The notes below the pieces were generated by a model. That model did no database searches and was not told where the DNA came from. It was given only the letters and a program-made list of their open reading frames with translations. The position numbers were made by a program, and so were the translations under genes. Shown here piece after piece: positions 61,282-64,000 of a stretch of DNA of 64,000 nt. Positions within the stretch are counted from its first letter, which is position 1. Every line of letters begins with the position of its first letter. The stretch covers positions 62,001 through 126,000 of the forward strand of contig NZ_JAVHUW010000048.1 of the NCBI RefSeq assembly GCF_030954495.1. The letters run 5' to 3'. This DNA comes from Candidatus Desulfosporosinus nitrosoreducens (GTDB lineage Bacteria; Bacillota; Desulfitobacteriia; Desulfitobacteriales; Desulfitobacteriaceae).

Positions 61282-62185
61282 TTTAGAAGGACTCATTAGG
61301 TCTGTGGCAGATAACGACATTCAAAAGGCTAAACAATATATAAGGATTATTATCGACGAGGATAAAACCCAAAAGAATCAATATTTTTGTAGGGCCATAA
61401 GAAATAAGCTCCAAGTATCGTCTCAAAATCTTATTGAACTACCGCAGGATATAAAAGGAATTCTTCTCATGGAAGATGTTTCAATTTCCTTTAATGAAAA
61501 CAGATATTACCTATCCGAGAGAGAAGAGGCAATCGCAAACGAAGTCTTGGGAATGTATGAAACAAGCAAAAAACTTTCTGAAATGGGTATTCAGTACCTA
61601 AACTCTTTGATGCTCTACGGGGAAAGTGGAACCGGCAAAACACTCTTCGGGAAGTATCTAGCCTATAAACTTGAACTTCCATTTGCCTATATGAATTTTT
61701 CAAATGCTATTAATCAGTACTTGGGAGGTACCGGGAAAAACATCAGTAAAGCCTTTGAATTTATCGAAAAACAAAAGTGTGTCTTTATGCTTGACGAGGT
61801 TGACACAATTGGCATGAAAAGAGGCAAAGAAGATGTTGGAGAAATGGCGAGGATTGTAATAGGGCTTATGCAGGCTTTGGATTGCGTAAAAAATGACACA
61901 GTCATTGTAGGAGCAACTAATCGCCTAGATATGATCGACCTTGCACTGAGAAGACGTTTTTCCCTAGCTCATGAGGTAAAACGTTTATCCAAAGAAGAAA
62001 TGTATTTGATGATCACACGATTTCTGAATGATGTATCAATCAAATACAGTGAGGAAGATATCAAAAAGTATTGCGAATACCCAAATACTCAAGCAATAAC
62101 TCTCAATGATGTTGTAAGAGCGATAGTAAAGTCAATTAGAACCAATTCGGACTTTACCTTGACGGGAGGAAAAGAAATTGCTTAA
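61271..62185 (+). CDS. AAA+ ATPase (phage)
   Basis: The 304-residue product has an N-terminal helical region (1-95) and one AAA+ module: Walker A GESGTGKT at 117-124, pore-loop-like [10 protein letters not shown], Walker [11 protein letters not shown], sensor-1 [11 protein letters not shown], and arginine finger region LALRRRFS. It is closest in pattern to spastin/FtsH-type or Vps4-like AAA ATPases found in phages near SSB. Its substrate is unknown; remodelling of a replication complex is a guess. Confidence 0.85.
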   Translation: MNANLEGLIRSVADNDIQKAKQYIRIIIDEDKTQKNQYFCRAIRNKLQVSSQNLIELPQDIKGILLMEDVSISFNENRYYLSEREEAIANEVLGMYETSKKLSEMGIQYLNSLMLYGESGTGKTLFGKYLAYKLELPFAYMNFSNAINQYLGGTGKNISKAFEFIEKQKCVFMLDEVDTIGMKRGKEDVGEMARIVIGLMQALDCVKNDTVIVGATNRLDMIDLALRRRFSLAHEVKRLSKEEMYLMITRFLNDVSIKYSEEDIKKYCEYPNTQAITLNDVVRAIVKSIRTNSDFTLTGGKEIA

Positions 62186-62567
62186 CAGAGTCATATTGAT
62201 TGGCCGTCTTACGAAAGATCCTGAATTACGATATACGCCAACCGGAGTTGCTGTAACAAATTTTACTCTGGCTATTGATCGGAACTTTAAGAATGCCCAA
62301 GGAGAGCGCGAAACTGATTTTATACCTTGCATTGCTTACCGGCAGACCGCCGAATTTACAGCAAACTATTTAGCTAAAGGGAAAATGGCAGCTGTTGATG
62401 GTAGAATTCAAGTTCGTTCCTATACGGCTCAGGATGGCCAAAAGCGCTGGGTTACTGAGATCATTGCGGAACATGTTCATTTGTTGAGTCCGAAGGATAG
62501 CGGAGGGCAAAATGGAGAGCATTCTTTTGGTCATGAAGTTAATTTGGATGATGACATTCCGTTCTGA
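62178..62567 (+). CDS. ssb: Single-stranded DNA-binding protein
   Basis: The 129-residue product has the SSB OB-fold: [55 protein letters not shown], and the acidic tail ending DDDIPF, which recruits repair and replication partners. TTG start at 62178 after GGAGGAAAAG, overlapping the AAA+ gene by eight bases. It is shorter than chromosomal SSB mainly in the linker. Confidence 0.95.
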   Translation: MLNRVILIGRLTKDPELRYTPTGVAVTNFTLAIDRNFKNAQGERETDFIPCIAYRQTAEFTANYLAKGKMAAVDGRIQVRSYTAQDGQKRWVTEIIAEHVHLLSPKDSGGQNGEHSFGHEVNLDDDIPF

Positions 62568-62587
62568 CCCAGTGAAAGGACTGAGAT

Positions 62588-63430
62588 ATGAGTAACTATT
62601 ATTGGATTAGAGTCTTTGATTACATTCATAACCGTGATTCAAATTATGAAAGCGAATCTTATGGCAAAGGTGTAATGCTTGATGAATTCTATCTGAAAGA
62701 CGTTATTGGTGGTAGAGATGCAGTAAAACAATTTGTGAAAGAACGATATAGCGGTCAATCATCAGCATCTATTTCCTTTGCTAAACCAAGGAACAAAAAT
62801 GGTATGTATGCAATCGTTATGGAAAGTAATCAGTTTTTCTATGATCGGTTTTACACCGTCTTAGATACCTTTTGCTTTTGGCATAACTGCCATAAACCGA
62901 TTAAAGGAAAGATATCTGAGTTTCCAAAATCCTACATTGGTGAAGAAGATAGTCAGGATAAATTTGTTCATTTCTGTTCCTATGAATGCAAACAGCATTT
63001 TGACAATAGTGTGAACCCTTGGAATGAAGGTGAATTTCAAGAAAAAGAAGAGGGCGAAAACGGAAATATTTACGGATACATCTATCTCATATATAACCGT
63101 GCAGAAGATACTTACTACATTGGTCAAACACGTTTTATGCCGTTCTTTAGATGGCAAGAGCATGTTAAGTGCGGAGGAAAAGGCGATATTAAGGATTTAA
63201 CTTTTAGCGTTTTAACTGAAGTAAGCCGCAACAAGAACCTTAATGAAATATCTAATCAAGAATATCTAAACAGCATTGAGGCGTGGTGGATTGCCAAGTT
63301 TAAGGAAGAAGGCAATAAAGTCTTTAATATTGCGAACCCAAAAATAACAATTGAGTATTTGAAAAAGAGATTTGACGAGATGGTAAGCAAAAATAGGCAA
63401 TTATCCCTTAGTACGGACGAAGATCGATGA
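62588..63430 (+). CDS. GIY-YIG nuclease domain protein with zinc-finger region
   Basis: The 280-residue product has a novel N-terminal part (1-90), a cysteine set (Cys96, Cys101, Cys130, Cys134) reminiscent of a treble-clef finger, then a GIY-YIG domain: GYIYLI at 163-168, YYIG at 177-180, the arginine and histidine of FFRWQEH (about 188-192) and the metal-binding glutamate in SIEAWWIAKF. It may be a homing endonuclease or a phage nuclease directed at host or rival DNA. It is not inserted in another gene, so it looks like a resident gene. Confidence 0.8.
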   Translation: MSNYYWIRVFDYIHNRDSNYESESYGKGVMLDEFYLKDVIGGRDAVKQFVKERYSGQSSASISFAKPRNKNGMYAIVMESNQFFYDRFYTVLDTFCFWHNCHKPIKGKISEFPKSYIGEEDSQDKFVHFCSYECKQHFDNSVNPWNEGEFQEKEEGENGNIYGYIYLIYNRAEDTYYIGQTRFMPFFRWQEHVKCGGKGDIKDLTFSVLTEVSRNKNLNEISNQEYLNSIEAWWIAKFKEEGNKVFNIANPKITIEYLKKRFDEMVSKNRQLSLSTDEDR

Positions 63431-63510
63431 AATACTTTATAGCATGGTTAGTTTTTATGTTCTTTTTCTTAGCCTTCAATTATGGGGCACATAGAGGGGA
63501 GAGAGATTGA
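63427..63510 (+). CDS. Small membrane peptide ORF (27 residues)
   Basis: ATG 63427 overlaps the end of the GIY-YIG gene (ATGA), and its TGA overlaps the next ATG by one base. It encodes MKYFIAWLVFMFFFLAFNYG plus a charged tail GAHRGERD: a single membrane helix. The double overlap suggests it is translated. Confidence 0.5.
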   Translation: MKYFIAWLVFMFFFLAFNYGAHRGERD

Positions 63511-63908
63511 TGAGTGAAGCTAAATTTACGCCGGGACCGTGGATTCTCGAAGAAACTGACGAAGGGCACAGTATTTTAATGGGAGAAGCTATTTCAGATC
63601 GCAGTCAATTTCCTTCGCATTGTGAGATTAATTATGAACACGGATGTTTTCTCGATGGCGAAGAAGGCGATGTATTTAGCCCTGAGGTGATTAAGCAAGC
63701 TGAGGAGGCATTAGCGAATGCGTATTTAATTACAGCTGCCCTCGAAATGTACGAAGCGTTGAAAAAAGCAAATCTCTTTATAACAAACGGAATTAAGTAT
63801 GGTTATATTACGATGCCCGACCCAAAATTAGGTGATTCAGCTTCAAAGACTCCTGAAATTATCCGCAAAGCCTTAATCAAAGCGCAAGGAGGCGAGTTGA
63901 GTGAATAG
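63510..63908 (+). CDS. Hypothetical phage protein (132 residues)
   Basis: Starts at ATG 63510 behind AGAGGGGAGAGA. The product opens MSEAKFTPGPWILEETDEGH, a start pattern (FTPGPW) common to a widespread class of uncharacterised phage proteins, and has a C-terminal helical half (EALANAYLITAALEMYEALK). It overlaps the next gene by eight bases. Confidence 0.65.
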   Translation: MSEAKFTPGPWILEETDEGHSILMGEAISDRSQFPSHCEINYEHGCFLDGEEGDVFSPEVIKQAEEALANAYLITAALEMYEALKKANLFITNGIKYGYITMPDPKLGDSASKTPEIIRKALIKAQGGELSE

Positions 63909-64000
63909 ACCTATTAAGTTCAGGGCGTGGGATAAGGCAAACAAATGCATGAAAGTTGTTTCGGAATTAGACTTCCTCTACGAAAAATCTCAGAAGATAA
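63901..64000 (+). CDS. YopX-family phage protein, cut by the right edge
   Basis: Starts at GTG 63901 after AAGGAGG and reads MNRPIKFRAWDKANKCMKVV before running off the window. KFRAWDxxxKxM is the characteristic beginning of YopX proteins, small beta-rich proteins present in many Gram-positive phages, of unknown function. The 3' part is missing only because the window ends. Confidence 0.75.
   Translation, partial: MNRPIKFRAWDKANKCMKVVSELDFLYEKSQKI

Larger units (their letters stand above)
44637..64000. mobile_element. Prophage (left arm), integrated at tRNA-Thr and running off the right edge
   Basis: Beginning at the tRNA 3' end: integrase, toxin-antitoxin, ImmA-like protease, CI/Cro control region, excisionase-like gene, recombination block, replication genes, SSB, GIY-YIG and YopX-like genes, with short overlapping ORFs almost all on the plus strand. 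This is the early region of a temperate siphovirus-type phage. Portal, terminase, capsid and lysis genes are not in view, so an integrative element of other type cannot be excluded. The left boundary is inferred from the tRNA; the right att copy lies outside the window. Confidence 0.85.

Overview
The window looks like a chromosome segment of a spore-forming, anaerobic, Gram-positive bacterium of the Clostridia, most like the Desulfosporosinus/Desulfitobacterium group of Peptococcaceae. The genus is inference from gene content and order. What supports it: a Firmicute-type spc/alpha ribosomal cluster with strong Shine-Dalgarno sites and many TTG/GTG starts; the order ECF ATPase - ecfT - truA - rplM - rpsI - cwlD, where CwlD is a spore-cortex amidase; and a Tat-exported [NiFe] uptake hydrogenase with a b-type cytochrome. 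No rRNA gene is present.

Layout. (1) 1-8640: the distal half of the ribosomal super-operon, rpsH-rplF-rplR-rpsE-rpmD-rplO-secY-adk-map-infA-rpmJ-rpsM-rpsK-rpsD-rpoA-rplQ, ending in a hairpin. (2) 8661-12871: a tandem (two-domain) ECF transporter ATPase, EcfT, TruA, then rplM-rpsI behind their own promoter and a possible structured leader. (3) 13134-15261: a sigma-54 enhancer-binding regulator followed by a near-consensus -24/-12 promoter that drives only a 48-codon ORF. (4) 15376-19794: cwlD, two small membrane-anchored proteins, an ECF sigma factor with an autoregulatory-looking promoter and a frameshifted partner gene, and an M20 amidohydrolase. (5) 20067-35500: arginine and carbamoyl-phosphate synthesis, argCJBD-carAB and argF, argG, argH. 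argC and argF share an identically laid out palindromic operator over their promoters. A DUF4157 (eCIS/toxin-associated) protein gene sits between carB and argF. (6) 35501-40388: a DnaA-box cluster, NAD salvage (pncB-nadE), a HAD nucleotidase-like gene and convergent murC. (7) 40478-43688: the hydrogenase operon (small subunit, large subunit, cytochrome b) on the minus strand. (8) 43731-44640: a gene-poor stretch with a candidate small RNA and the promoter of tRNA-Thr(CGT).

From tRNA-Thr (44637-44711) to the right edge lies the left arm of a prophage or related integrated element. It holds a tyrosine integrase; a MqsR-like toxin with an antitoxin combining MqsA-type zinc finger, HTH and Panacea domain; ImmA/IrrE protease; a CI-like repressor and a divergent Cro-like gene separated by a clear operator array; Com-like and excisionase-like small proteins; a recombination block (unknown protein, Mre11/SbcD-like nuclease, Rad50/SbcC-like ATPase); a PAPS-reductase-family protein; replication genes (DnaD-like, DnaC-like, SSB); an AAA+ ATPase; a 3D-domain protein; a GIY-YIG protein; and a YopX-like gene cut by the right edge. 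No structural or lysis genes are in view; they would lie to the right.

The most interesting items are the DUF4157 protein inside the arginine region, the MqsR/MqsA-Panacea module, the Mre11-Rad50 recombination block with its unrecognised first gene and atypical CX4C hook, the DnaA-box cluster away from any dnaA, and several small regulatory circuits that can be read directly from the sequence.
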